Assembly: GCF_010731815.2 (NCBI RefSeq)
Contig: NZ_AP022593.1
Location: 3,224,001 to 3,288,000, forward strand
Reading direction: 5' to 3'
DNA from: Mycolicibacterium arabiense
GTDB taxonomy: Bacteria; Actinomycetota; Actinomycetes; Mycobacteriales; Mycobacteriaceae
Length of the DNA: 64,000 nt
The notes under the pieces were generated by a model. That model saw only the letters and a list, made by a program, of their open reading frames with translations, was not told where the DNA came from and did no database searches. Both the position numbers and the translations under genes were made by a program. This document shows, piece by piece, positions 52,799-61,422 of this stretch. Position 1 is the stretch's first letter. Each line of letters begins with the position of its first letter.

Positions 52799-54042
52799 TG
52801 GTTCTCCTTCACGCATCCCGGCAGACCAGGCGGCTCTTGGACGCCGGTCACGTCGCCTTCCTTCCAGCCAGTGTCGCAGCGGCCGCGGGTGTAGATCCGC
52901 CGCCACTCGGGCTGAGCGAAGGCGGACACATCACCGAGCGGCGCCAGGCCCTGCATTGGTTCACCCGTCTTGGCCGCGGCCAACGAACTCTGCGGCAGCA
53001 GATCTCGCTGGAAGATCTCGGTCACGAGGGTGTCGGACTCGTCGGGAAAGAAGTTGCACCCCCCCACGAATTCTTCGCCTGGACATGGCTTGGCCGTCTC
53101 GGTCGTCACCCAGGGCAGCGGCATCTCGATGTCGTGGGGGACTGAGTCCGGACCTTCGGCCAATATTCGCAGCCCAATCCGCATGGCTACGCCGGCCTGT
53201 GCCGGTGGGGAACCCGAGGACACGCCGGGCCAGCCCTGGCTGAGCATCTTGCGGAAGTAGTTGCCGTTCTCGCCGGTGACGGGGATCCGCTTGCCCGCGG
53301 CCTGTAGCGCCTTGACGACGCCGACTTCTCCGTCCTGAGACCAGATTCCGTCCACATCCGGGTGGGCAGCGAGCGCCTTGGCGGTCTCCTGCTGACTCAC
53401 AGCGGAATCCCACTTGCCGTAGTACTCGGAGACGACGGTTATTCCTGGACTGCGGTCGAACACCGCCTTCGCCGTGTCGTAGTGCACCTGATCGGTGGAC
53501 GTGCCTGCGACGCCGCGGTTCATGAAGATCTTGCCCTTGCCTCCGAGCATCTCCACCAGGGCTTCGGCCGTTTGTGCGCCGAAGAACGCTGCACGGGGGT
53601 CGTCGGTCTTGGCTCCGGTGATGAAGGCGACGTTGTAGGCGCATGGTTCACGGACCGTGGAGTCGTAGACGACGAAGGTGACCCCCCGTTCGCAGCCCTG
53701 CCTGATGGTGGGGGACAGCGCGGTCGGGGACAGCGGATACAGCACGACCAATTTGGCCTTGGCAGCGATCATCGATTGCAGATCCGAAATCTGCTTGGCG
53801 ATGTCGGTGCCCGAGATCTGCTTCTTCACGACGTACTTGCCGGCGTACTGCGGAGAATTCGCCACCGCCAGCGCGAGGTTGGCCGCTTCGTCCTGCCAGT
53901 TGTTGCCGCTGTAGCTCAAGTCGAGGAATATCTTGTCTCGGCCGGCGTCCGGGTCGGCGCAGGACACCAGCGCGAACGCGGTGAGCGTCGTCAGCATCCC
54001 CGCGCCGAATCGGGCGACGCGCTCGATCATGGCCTTGGTCAT
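52795..54042 (-). CDS. CUT2-type ABC substrate-binding lipoprotein
   Basis: 415 aa from the ATG at 54042, with GAGGA upstream. Signal peptide with lipobox LVSC, cysteine at 28. Periplasmic binding protein class I fold: IFLDLSYSGNNWQ near 39, DIAKQISDLQSMIAAKAKLVVLYP near 82 (by position), and DGIWSQDGEVGVVKALQ near 220. A C-terminal extension of about 80 residues with paired cysteines (CPGEEFVGGC and RCDTGW, GLPGC) is unusual and may be disulphide-bonded. The ligand should be a sugar, polyol or amino alcohol. Confidence 0.87.
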   Translation of the reverse strand: MTKAMIERVARFGAGMLTTLTAFALVSCADPDAGRDKIFLDLSYSGNNWQDEAANLALAVANSPQYAGKYVVKKQISGTDIAKQISDLQSMIAAKAKLVVLYPLSPTALSPTIRQGCERGVTFVVYDSTVREPCAYNVAFITGAKTDDPRAAFFGAQTAEALVEMLGGKGKIFMNRGVAGTSTDQVHYDTAKAVFDRSPGITVVSEYYGKWDSAVSQQETAKALAAHPDVDGIWSQDGEVGVVKALQAAGKRIPVTGENGNYFRKMLSQGWPGVSSGSPPAQAGVAMRIGLRILAEGPDSVPHDIEMPLPWVTTETAKPCPGEEFVGGCNFFPDESDTLVTEIFQRDLLPQSSLAAAKTGEPMQGLAPLGDVSAFAQPEWRRIYTRGRCDTGWKEGDVTGVQEPPGLPGCVKENQ

Positions 54043-54071
54043 CCGTCCTCGTCTCGATCGTGACGTCATCT

Positions 54072-55088
54072 TCAGAACCGCCGTCCAGCCAACCGGGACC
54101 CCAGTAGGGCGACGACGATGACGGCGCCATAGACGATTTGCTTGTAGCCCTCCGAAAGGCCGGTGGCGCTGATGTCGATTCCCAGCAGTGTCAGCAGAAG
54201 CGCGCCGGCCAAGGTTCCGCCGTAGCTTCCCGAGCCTCCGCGGATCGCCGCACCGCCGACCACCACGGCTGCGATGCTGGGGAGCAACCACGGCTCGCCG
54301 ACGTTGAGGTCCGCGCCAGACGCATAGCCGAGCAACATCACCCCGCCTAGTCCGTAGGCCGCGCCTGCGACCGCATAGACGCTGACCGTCGTGCGACCCA
54401 CGTCGATCCGGGCGTTGCGCGCCGCGGGCACGCTGTTGCCAAGCGCATACGCCCGCACGCCCAGCGTCGTCTGATGTTGGATGAACGTGCCGATGGCAGC
54501 GACCGCGGCGAGCAACCAGATCGCCACCGGCACACCGAGCAGCGCCGTGTCTTGACGGAACAACGCAGACAACGATTCCGGGGATGCCTGGGCTGGGGCT
54601 CCGCGGGCCGCACCCAACAAGACCGAGCCGAGGATCGTGCCCACCGCGAGCGTGACGATGAACGCCGGGAACCCGAATCTGCTGATGATCAGTCCGTTGA
54701 CCGCGCCGACTGCGGCGCACACCCCCACCGCGACCAACACTGCCGCCGCGACGGGTAGACCACCCGTCCACAGCGATCCGGTCAGGTAGGCACCGAGCGC
54801 TACCGTCGATGCCACCGACAGGTCGATGCCGCCCGTCAGGATCACCAAACCCTGTCCGAACGCAATCACGGCGAGGAACAGGCCGAGGATGGCCACGTTG
54901 ACCAGAAGTGAGATGGATGGGAAACCCTCGTTCGCCAGCCGGGACAGCGGTAGGCACAGCAGCAGCAGCGCCCACACGACCACTGCCTGACTGCGCCACC
55001 ACTGGGTCCGCGTGGACCTCGCGGCCGGTTGCTCAGCCGGCGCCGACGGCGACGATGCCGGGGCGGGGCTGGTGGTTCCAGATGTCAT
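54072..55088 (-). CDS. CUT2-type ABC permease (second)
   Basis: 338 aa from the ATG at 55088, which overlaps the stop of the other permease (ATGA). Pro/Ala/Ser-rich N-terminus of about 30 residues, then 8-10 helices. ILTGGIDLSVAST near 84 and GGAAIRGGSGSYGGTLAG near 281 are typical of RbsC-like permeases. Forms the channel with the permease at 55085 and the ATPase at 56098. Confidence 0.88.
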   Translation of the reverse strand: MTSGTTSPAPASSPSAPAEQPAARSTRTQWWRSQAVVVWALLLLCLPLSRLANEGFPSISLLVNVAILGLFLAVIAFGQGLVILTGGIDLSVASTVALGAYLTGSLWTGGLPVAAAVLVAVGVCAAVGAVNGLIISRFGFPAFIVTLAVGTILGSVLLGAARGAPAQASPESLSALFRQDTALLGVPVAIWLLAAVAAIGTFIQHQTTLGVRAYALGNSVPAARNARIDVGRTTVSVYAVAGAAYGLGGVMLLGYASGADLNVGEPWLLPSIAAVVVGGAAIRGGSGSYGGTLAGALLLTLLGIDISATGLSEGYKQIVYGAVIVVALLGSRLAGRRF

Positions 55089-56101
55089 CGTGTTCGTCCC
55101 TCCGGGATCCCGGCGGGTCGTCGATGCGCTGGCCCGCGCCGGACTTCGGCCATTCGCATTACCAGGAAGGGGATCGCCAGCGCCACGAGGATGACGACGC
55201 CCTGCAGGGCACCCGACCAGAAGTCTTCGACACCTGCGGCGAACAGCAACTTCGGCAGTGCGATCAGGGTGCCCGCACCGAGCATCGCGGCAACTGCACT
55301 GCCCGAGCCGCCGCGAAAGCCCACCAGGCCCACGGCCATCGCGGCGAAGCACGTCAGCAGGAACGGCCGGCCGGAGTTGGGATCGCCCGAGGCGGTGATC
55401 GCGGTGAGGTACAGGCCCGCCGCGGCATAGAGCCCGCCTGCCAGCGTGTAGCACAGAATCTCGACCCGGCCGGTACGCACGCCCGACATCCGAGCGGCCT
55501 GGCGGTCGGCGCCGATGGCGTAAGCCGCCACTCCGGTCGATGAGGCGCTGAAGACCCCCCAGGCGAGCGCGAGTGCCAGTAGCACCAACAGCGCGACCGG
55601 CACGGGGCCGAGCGGATCCGTCAGCGCTAGGGCATACGACTCGGGGACTTCGCCGCCGGGTGCAGGCAGCACTATCAGCGCGACGCCGGTGAGGACTATG
55701 AAGGTCCCAAGGGTAACGGCCAACGACTGCAACCCGGCACGTACCACCAACATTCCGTTGATCAGGCCAACCAACAGCCCAACCCCGATCACGACGAGCG
55801 CTATCAGCCAGACTGCGTCGGGGTACTCGGCCATCGTGGTCGCAGCGATCACGTTGGACAGGCTGATCGTGCCGGCGACCGAGAGGTCGAAACCTCCTGT
55901 GATCAACACCAGCGTGGTGCCGACCGCCGCGATCGCCAGCGGCGTCATCAAGACCACGAAATTGTTGAACGCGTATCCGTTTCGCTCGAATGGCGTGACG
56001 AACAGCACGGCGCCGTAGCACACCGCGAAGATGCCTGCGGCGATGAGGCTCTCCCGGTTGCTGCCGACACTGCGACGGGTAAGCGAATCGATGAGGGTCA
56101 T
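55085..56101 (-). CDS. CUT2-type ABC permease (first)
   Basis: 338 aa, RbsC-like. ITGGFDLSVAGTISLSNVIA near 67 and GLVGFRGGSGSAVAAMLGAG near 268 match the family. The hydrophilic C-terminal tail is Arg/Pro-rich. ATGA overlap with the ATPase gene. Two non-identical permeases imply a heterodimeric channel, less usual for CUT2 systems. Confidence 0.88.
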   Translation of the reverse strand: MTLIDSLTRRSVGSNRESLIAAGIFAVCYGAVLFVTPFERNGYAFNNFVVLMTPLAIAAVGTTLVLITGGFDLSVAGTISLSNVIAATTMAEYPDAVWLIALVVIGVGLLVGLINGMLVVRAGLQSLAVTLGTFIVLTGVALIVLPAPGGEVPESYALALTDPLGPVPVALLVLLALALAWGVFSASSTGVAAYAIGADRQAARMSGVRTGRVEILCYTLAGGLYAAAGLYLTAITASGDPNSGRPFLLTCFAAMAVGLVGFRGGSGSAVAAMLGAGTLIALPKLLFAAGVEDFWSGALQGVVILVALAIPFLVMRMAEVRRGPAHRRPAGIPEGRTR

Positions 56102-57570
56102 CCGACGACCTCCGCACGGTGCCCGAGAATGCTACGCATGACCGAGTTCTCGGTAAGTTGGTCGGCGGCGTGCTCGGTTGCGATTCGACCGCCGTAGATC
56201 GCGCAGACGCGGTCGCACAGCCCTACCAACTCGGGTATCTCGGTCGAATAGACCAGCACCGCATGGCCTTTGGCCGCAAAGTCTCGAGTCATCCTGTAGA
56301 TCTCCAGTTTGGTCGCAGCGTCCACGCCACGCGTTGGATCGAAGAGCAGGAGGCAGCGCGGCGCCTGTGCGATCGCGCGACCGAACACCACCTTCTGCTG
56401 GTTGCCGCCGGACAGGTCGGCGATGCGTCGACCGAGCATCGCCAGCGGGAGGTTCACCTCGCCTGCGACCTCCTCGCTGAGCCGACGCGCGCGGCGTCGC
56501 GAAAGCACCGACGCGGTGGAGAATCGCGAGGTCAACGGCAACGTGAGATTGAAGTCCGAGCGCATCTGCAGGAAGAGTGCCTCACTCTTGCGCTCCTCGG
56601 GTACCAGCGAGAAGTCGACGCGCCCGACGTCGCCCGTCACCGACACGGAACCGGCCGCCGGCCGCAACTCCCCTGCCAGTGCATAGAACAGGTCGCGTTG
56701 CCCCTGGCCCTCCAAACCGGCCACCCCGACGATCTCACCGGCGCGGACCCGCAGTGAGACGCCGTCGAGCTTGCCCCCGGCGACGAGGTCCCGCACATCG
56801 AGAACGACCTCGCCTACCGCGGACGGCTCAGGCTTGGCCGGAAAGGCGTGGCTGAACGACCGGCCGATCATCTGCTCGACTAGTTCGTCCTCGGACAGCT
56901 CGCCACGTGCGAAGGTCGCGACGGTTCGACCGTTGCGCAGCACCGTTCCGGTGTCGCAGATTTCCTTGATCTCGTTCAGCTTGTGGCTGATGTAGACGAC
57001 CGCCGCGCCGTTGTTCGCGATCCGGTTGATCTGACGGAACAACCAGCTCGGGTCCGGTAGCGCCGCAGTGGGTTCGTCCAGAACCAGCAGCGCAGGCGAA
57101 CCCGACAGTGCGGCGATGATCTCCACTTCCTGTCGCGCCGCCAGGCTCAGGTCGCTGATCAGTGCCCGCGGGTCCAAGTGCTCGGCGTCCCACTCCGCCA
57201 GCCGGGCTGCCGCGATGGAGGTCAATTGACGTTGCGACACCATCCCGAAGCGAGTCGGTAGGTTCGGCAGGCAGAGTTTCGTCGCCACGGTGATGTTGGG
57301 TGGAGCGCTGAGTTCTTGGTAGGCCATCGCCAGGCCGATGTCGCGTGACGCCTGCGGGGAACCAAGTTGCAGCGCCCGGCCGGCGACCGTCACACGACCG
57401 GCGTCTGGCGTCACGATCCCCGAAAGCACCTTCATCAGGGTCGACTTCCCGGCGCCGTTCTCGCCGAGCAGGCCGTGCACCGCGCCCGCCTCGACGGACA
57501 TCGACACGTCCGAGAGCGCCGCGGTCGCCCCGAATCTCTTGCTGATGCCCTCGATCTCGACGTGTGCCAT
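56098..57570 (-). CDS. CUT2-type ABC ATPase (tandem NBD)
   Basis: 490 aa with two nucleotide-binding domains, as in RbsA. NBD1: Walker A GENGAGKST at 36-44, Walker B LLVLDEPTAAL near 160. NBD2: degenerate Walker A GLEGQGQRD near 287, signature LSGGNQQKV near 388, Walker B LLLFDPTRGVD near 408. The second site is expected to be weak, as in other sugar importers. It starts 1 nt after the kinase stop. Confidence 0.9.
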   Translation of the reverse strand: MAHVEIEGISKRFGATAALSDVSMSVEAGAVHGLLGENGAGKSTLMKVLSGIVTPDAGRVTVAGRALQLGSPQASRDIGLAMAYQELSAPPNITVATKLCLPNLPTRFGMVSQRQLTSIAAARLAEWDAEHLDPRALISDLSLAARQEVEIIAALSGSPALLVLDEPTAALPDPSWLFRQINRIANNGAAVVYISHKLNEIKEICDTGTVLRNGRTVATFARGELSEDELVEQMIGRSFSHAFPAKPEPSAVGEVVLDVRDLVAGGKLDGVSLRVRAGEIVGVAGLEGQGQRDLFYALAGELRPAAGSVSVTGDVGRVDFSLVPEERKSEALFLQMRSDFNLTLPLTSRFSTASVLSRRRARRLSEEVAGEVNLPLAMLGRRIADLSGGNQQKVVFGRAIAQAPRCLLLFDPTRGVDAATKLEIYRMTRDFAAKGHAVLVYSTEIPELVGLCDRVCAIYGGRIATEHAADQLTENSVMRSILGHRAEVVG

Positions 57571-57571
57571 G

Positions 57572-58639
57572 TCAGCCTCCCGTTACTGGTCGCGCATCGC
57601 CACGACGTCCGCATACCTGGTGCAGGTGGACGGACGCATCGTGTGGGTCAATCCGAACGATGCGGTGCAGGGCGGGCAGTGTGTGCTGCATACGCCTCGC
57701 GCCGTACTCCGTCGGACTGTGCTGAGCGCGAAGCCCCCAGGTGAGGGCTTGCACCGCAAGACGCGCTGCAGCCAGCGGGTAGGCCACCGTCAGCTCGTCG
57801 TCGGTCAACGGCGCGACGCCGTGATACCCGCCAACCACCAGTCCCATTGCCGTCAGTGGATCTTCCTTGCGCAGCATCGCGTAGGCGCCTGCGATCGCCG
57901 GCTCGGCCACACGCACGGTGAAGAGGGCGTCGTTGAAGTCCAGCACGCCGACCACGCGTTGTTCACCGTCGCGCTGACCCACCAAGATGTTGTTGTCATT
58001 CAAGTCGTTGTGCACCATGGCCGTTGGCAAACTGTCGAGCATGGGCGCGATCCTCGCGAACCAGCGCAGGGCGGCCTCGGCGTCCCTGCTACCTGGCAGC
58101 GATGGATCGAGCGCCAAGCTCTCCTCGATCACCTCGGCCGCCCTGGTGATGTCCCAGTGATGAGTCGTGTGCATGGACTTCGATTGGAATCCCGTGAGGG
58201 CCGCGGTCACCCTGGCCGCCGTTGCTCCGATGTGGGTCAGCAGTCCGTCCGAATGCCGGTCGACCCGCACCATGTCGGTGCCCGAAACCCAGCCGAGCAC
58301 CGTGATCAGCCAGCGCTTCGATTCGACGTCGATGCCGACGTCCAGATTGCCGTCGAGGGTGCGCACCAGCGTCGGCACCGCGACGCCGAGATCGCGGTCG
58401 GCGAGGTGCAGGAGGATCTCCTTCTGCCACTGCAACCGGCCGTCGCGGTCGGTGACTGGCCGAAGCTTGGCCAGCACGGTTCGCCCATCGCTCGTCGATA
58501 CCCGGTAGTTCCGGTCCAATTCGCCTCCGAGGAAGCTGAGCTTTGCGCCCGGCAGACCGTAGGCATCCCACAACCGAGCCGCGATGACCTCCGCCGTGGT
58601 GTCATCGGTGCCTTGGGACCGTACCGCAGGCTCGGGCAT
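57572..58639 (-). CDS. APH-family kinase (hydroxylysine/homoserine-kinase-like)
   Basis: 355 aa from the ATG at 58639, chosen for the AGGAGG site 4-5 nt upstream; the open frame continues to 58783. Kinase motifs: VLAKLRP near 58 (ATP lysine), MVHNDLNDNNILVGQ near 206 with the catalytic Asp, and GVLDFNDALFT near 225 with the metal Asp. The family phosphorylates hydroxyl groups of small molecules including hydroxylysine, choline and homoserine. First gene of the nine-gene operon. Natural fusions of APH and AGXT2-like domains in other bacteria suggest it supplies the phosphorylated substrate to the phospholyase. Confidence 0.83.
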   Translation of the reverse strand: MPEPAVRSQGTDDTTAEVIAARLWDAYGLPGAKLSFLGGELDRNYRVSTSDGRTVLAKLRPVTDRDGRLQWQKEILLHLADRDLGVAVPTLVRTLDGNLDVGIDVESKRWLITVLGWVSGTDMVRVDRHSDGLLTHIGATAARVTAALTGFQSKSMHTTHHWDITRAAEVIEESLALDPSLPGSRDAEAALRWFARIAPMLDSLPTAMVHNDLNDNNILVGQRDGEQRVVGVLDFNDALFTVRVAEPAIAGAYAMLRKEDPLTAMGLVVGGYHGVAPLTDDELTVAYPLAAARLAVQALTWGLRAQHSPTEYGARRMQHTLPALHRIVRIDPHDASVHLHQVCGRRGDARPVTGG

Positions 58640-58758
58640 CGTCCTCCTGTCGTGGGTCGCGCCAGACCCATCCCGCGCAACGTGTCGTGTCCCACAATTC
58701 AAATTCGTCACTATGTCGAGGTCAATGCGAGAAATGGCGCTAGATCCGGCAGAATCGA

Positions 58759-58771
58759 GTGCACTATGCAC
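58759..58771. promoter_or_regulatory. Imperfect palindrome at the PucR start
   Basis: GTGCA-CTA-TGCAC is a 5-3-5 inverted repeat over the first in-frame GTG of the PucR gene, in the divergent promoter region. Possible operator for PucR. Confidence 0.35.
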
Positions 58772-60048
58772 ATTCCGACCCATTTCTGCGCCCCAGCGTT
58801 TCAGGCGTGTTGCCCGGGCGTGACATCGGTGCGGTCCTCACCCTGGGCCCGCTCGTGACCGTCGTGGACCACACCACGCTCTCGATCAGATCGGCAGCGC
58901 GCCGATTACTCGACGTCCGCTTGGCCCTCATCGTCGACCGTGCCGTGGAACAGACCATTCACGACGAACCGACGTACTCAGGCGGACCCGTAAGCCGCGA
59001 CGACCTGAGTTACCACATGGACCGCACCATGCGACTCGCACTGACACGACTGGTCGGAGACGACATCCCGGACACGCTTCGCTCAGCGGCACTGGAGGTA
59101 GGACGCATACGCGCCCACCAGAACGTCCCGCTGTCGAGCGTTCTTCACGCGTTCCGCATCGACCTCAAAACCCTTTGGGAGGCGCTGATCGCAGAGGGCC
59201 ACGACTTGAACGCAGGCACCCGTGCCGACTTCCTCGAGCGCTCGTCGCTCATGGTTTGGGAGGCCGTCGAAGCCAATACCGAGGAGGTCGTCGCGGGCTA
59301 CCAGGTGGCGCGAGGCAACCGGGAGGAGATGAGATCCGCGGCGTTCGACCAACTCCTCCTCGACGGTGACCACCAGCAGTCGACCGTCGAGAACGCCGCA
59401 CGAATGCTAGGGCTGCCGACCACCGGCCACTACGTGTGCCTGGTCGGCAGATTCCCCATCCCACGTCCGGAGTTGGTCACCGAATGTGCGGAGCGACTGA
59501 ATGCCAGCGGCCGGGTGTCGTACTTCAACTGGTTCGCCAAGGAACTGCGTGGGATCGTGCAGATTGCCGGTGGCCGCGCGGACGTAGCCGCTGATCTCGC
59601 GCCATTGGCCGAACACGTCTGCGCCGTCATCGATGCCGACGGCCTCGCCGATGTGCCGAAGGCGATCCGACTTGCACGGATGACCGTCCATGGCCGCACC
59701 AACCCCGGCGTAGCCAGGGCGAGGGACAATTGGCTGCACGCGGTGACTGCGGCCAACGATGAACTCTCGAATGCGTTGCACGAGGCAGTGTTTCAGCCAC
59801 TGTCGAACCTGACCGAACACGAACGCAACGGTATTCTGGAGACCGTCGGGGACCTCGTGACCCATGGCGGTACCACCGCAGACATCGCGGCCCGCACCTA
59901 CCGGCACCGCAACACCGTCCGGAAACGGCTCCACGACTTCACCGCGCTGACTGGCTTCGACCTCTCTAACACCACCGATTTGGCGACGACGGCCATAGCC
60001 TTCACCGTCGAAATCGCTCGATCGAGTGATGCGCCAAGTCGGTACTAG
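58759..60048 (+). CDS. PucR/CdaR-type regulator
   Basis: Up to 429 aa from the GTG at 58759; in-frame GTGs at 58807 and 58855 are equally possible, because the family's N-terminus varies and no clear ribosome site exists. The recognisable start of the conserved region is LALIVDRAVEQTIHDEP near residue 55. A GGDEF-like middle domain leads to the C-terminal HTH TTADIAARTYRHRNTVRKRL near 374-393. Divergent from the nine-gene operon with 119 nt between their starts. It is the probable regulator of that operon, sensing its substrate. Confidence 0.83.
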   Translation: MHYAHSDPFLRPSVSGVLPGRDIGAVLTLGPLVTVVDHTTLSIRSAARRLLDVRLALIVDRAVEQTIHDEPTYSGGPVSRDDLSYHMDRTMRLALTRLVGDDIPDTLRSAALEVGRIRAHQNVPLSSVLHAFRIDLKTLWEALIAEGHDLNAGTRADFLERSSLMVWEAVEANTEEVVAGYQVARGNREEMRSAAFDQLLLDGDHQQSTVENAARMLGLPTTGHYVCLVGRFPIPRPELVTECAERLNASGRVSYFNWFAKELRGIVQIAGGRADVAADLAPLAEHVCAVIDADGLADVPKAIRLARMTVHGRTNPGVARARDNWLHAVTAANDELSNALHEAVFQPLSNLTEHERNGILETVGDLVTHGGTTADIAARTYRHRNTVRKRLHDFTALTGFDLSNTTDLATTAIAFTVEIARSSDAPSRY

Positions 60049-60066
60049 CCTGCGGTCGACAATCCG

Positions 60067-60903
60067 TCAGGCGACGGCCTGCGCACCGAATTCCGTTGCG
60101 ACGAAGGCACTGAAGCTGCGAGGCGGCCTGCCGGTGACCCGCAGGACTGTGTCGGTCACGCGGTCTTCGGCGCCCTTGCTGATCGCGACGTCCAATTCGG
60201 CAAGCACGCGAGCGAATTCGGGCTCGATGCCGTCGGCGGCGATGCGGCGAGCGCATTCGGTTGCCGATACCGACCGGTGCCGGATCGCCCGACCGGTCTG
60301 ACGGGCGATGATCGCCGCGGCGTCGCCGTAGCCGAGCGCCTGCGGACCGGTCAGAACGTGCTCGGTGTCGTGTGCGACGTCGTCGACGAGCGCGCGCCCG
60401 GCGACGGCGGCGATGTCCAGCGCGTCGACGAACGCCACCTTGCCCTCCCCCGTGGCGGTCACGATCTCGCCGTCGCGCACGCCGCGGGCCACCAGGTGAT
60501 CACCGGTGAAGTTCTGCATGAACCACGACGGCCGCACCACGGTCCACTCCGGCATCATCGTTCTGACGAGTCGATGGATTTCGCCCAACCCCGGCGCGCC
60601 ATCGGGGACCGCGGACGAACTCAGTTGCACGACGCGTCGGACGCCTTGTTGCAGCGCCTCGTCGAGGAACGGGGCGACGAGCCCGACGGGATCCGCCATG
60701 CCGACCGGGGCAACGAGGTAGACCGCCGACACGCCCCGCAACGCGGCGGCGTGCGTGGACGGGTCGGCCCAGTCGAAGTGGACCTGGCCGGGCGCCGACG
60801 GCGTGCGCGTCGCGAGCCGGGCGGGCACGTCGCGAGCGGCGAGGAAGGCAGCCACCCGGCTGCCGGTGGTTCCGGTGGCGCCGGTGACCAGGACGTCGGT
60901 CAT
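60067..60903 (-). CDS. NmrA-like NAD(P)-binding protein
   Basis: 278 aa: VLVTGATGTTGSRVAAFL at 4-21 is the dinucleotide motif; VQLSSSAVPDGAPG near 91 and WTVVRPSWFMQNF near 119 are typical of NmrA-like atypical SDRs. They act as quinone or aldehyde reductases or redox sensors. ATGA overlap with the SnoaL-like gene, so both are induced together under the divergent TetR regulator. Confidence 0.8.
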   Translation of the reverse strand: MTDVLVTGATGTTGSRVAAFLAARDVPARLATRTPSAPGQVHFDWADPSTHAAALRGVSAVYLVAPVGMADPVGLVAPFLDEALQQGVRRVVQLSSSAVPDGAPGLGEIHRLVRTMMPEWTVVRPSWFMQNFTGDHLVARGVRDGEIVTATGEGKVAFVDALDIAAVAGRALVDDVAHDTEHVLTGPQALGYGDAAAIIARQTGRAIRHRSVSATECARRIAADGIEPEFARVLAELDVAISKGAEDRVTDTVLRVTGRPPRSFSAFVATEFGAQAVA

Positions 60904-61334
60904 CGAGGGCCGCCTGCGAATGCGTCGCGCAGCTCCGACGATCCGCCCACGACCTCTGCCGCGGCAGCCGGACTCCAGTAGTCCCGGTAGGACTCGATCT
61001 CACCGTCGCGCACCGTGATCACCGCGATGTATCTCATCCGGTACGGGGCTCCGGTGGCCACCACCGTGCCGGCTGCCTCGAATTCGACGATCACGACGTC
61101 CGGGTCGACACTCTGGTGGACCACCACTACGGGGAACTCCTCGATGCGCAGGATGTCCGGGTAGCCGGACATGTAGTCCGCCACCGCGGCGCGTCCCTCC
61201 AGCCGGCTGGGAAAGCCTGGTGCCGCGAACGGGAATTCCAGCACGCCGTCCTCGGCCCATAGGCCCGCGAAGCCGGCCACGTCCTGGGCCATCAGGAGTT
61301 CCAGTGCTCGATCGACGACTGCTTGCGCGTTCAT
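60900..61334 (-). CDS. SnoaL-like (NTF2-fold) protein
   Basis: 144 aa from the ATG at 61334, preceded by AAGGAGGAG; the longer frame crosses the operators. The NTF2-like cone fold is suggested by ALELLMAQDVAGFAGLWAEDGVLEFPFA (near 10-37, by position) and the late RYIAVITVRDGEIESYRDYW near 101-120. Members are isomerases, hydrolases or binding proteins; this one has no identified substrate. First gene of a two-gene operon. Confidence 0.8.
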   Translation of the reverse strand: MNAQAVVDRALELLMAQDVAGFAGLWAEDGVLEFPFAAPGFPSRLEGRAAVADYMSGYPDILRIEEFPVVVVHQSVDPDVVIVEFEAAGTVVATGAPYRMRYIAVITVRDGEIESYRDYWSPAAAAEVVGGSSELRDAFAGGPR

Positions 61335-61349
61335 CGCTCCTCCTTCAAA

Positions 61350-61368
61350 GGACGGTACGGTACCGTCC
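61350..61368. promoter_or_regulatory. TetR operator, near-perfect 19-bp palindrome
   Basis: GGACGGTACGGTACCGTCC is symmetrical around its central base, 15 nt upstream of the SnoaL-like start. A second related site follows at 61386. Confidence 0.75.
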
Positions 61369-61385
61369 CGTCCACAATGTACGCC

Positions 61386-61404
61386 GGACGGGTCCGTATC
61401 GTCC
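61386..61404. promoter_or_regulatory. Second TetR operator copy
   Basis: GGACGGGTCCGTATCGTCC matches the first site at 15 of 19 positions, 36 bp away, and lies 6 nt before the -10 box of the TetR gene. Confidence 0.6.
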
Positions 61405-61410
61405 ACTCGC

Positions 61411-61416
61411 TATAGT
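61411..61416 (+). promoter_or_regulatory. -10 box for leaderless TetR gene
   Basis: TATAGT, 6 nt before the ATG at 61423, with no ribosome site. Confidence 0.55.
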
Positions 61417-61422
61417 CAGCGC

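Noticed and set aside
52795..56117. Apparent fusions of permease pieces with the binding protein and second permease
   Set aside because: Open frames continue upstream through neighbouring genes only by composition; clear ATG starts at 54042 and 55088 with ATGA or ribosome sites define separate genes.
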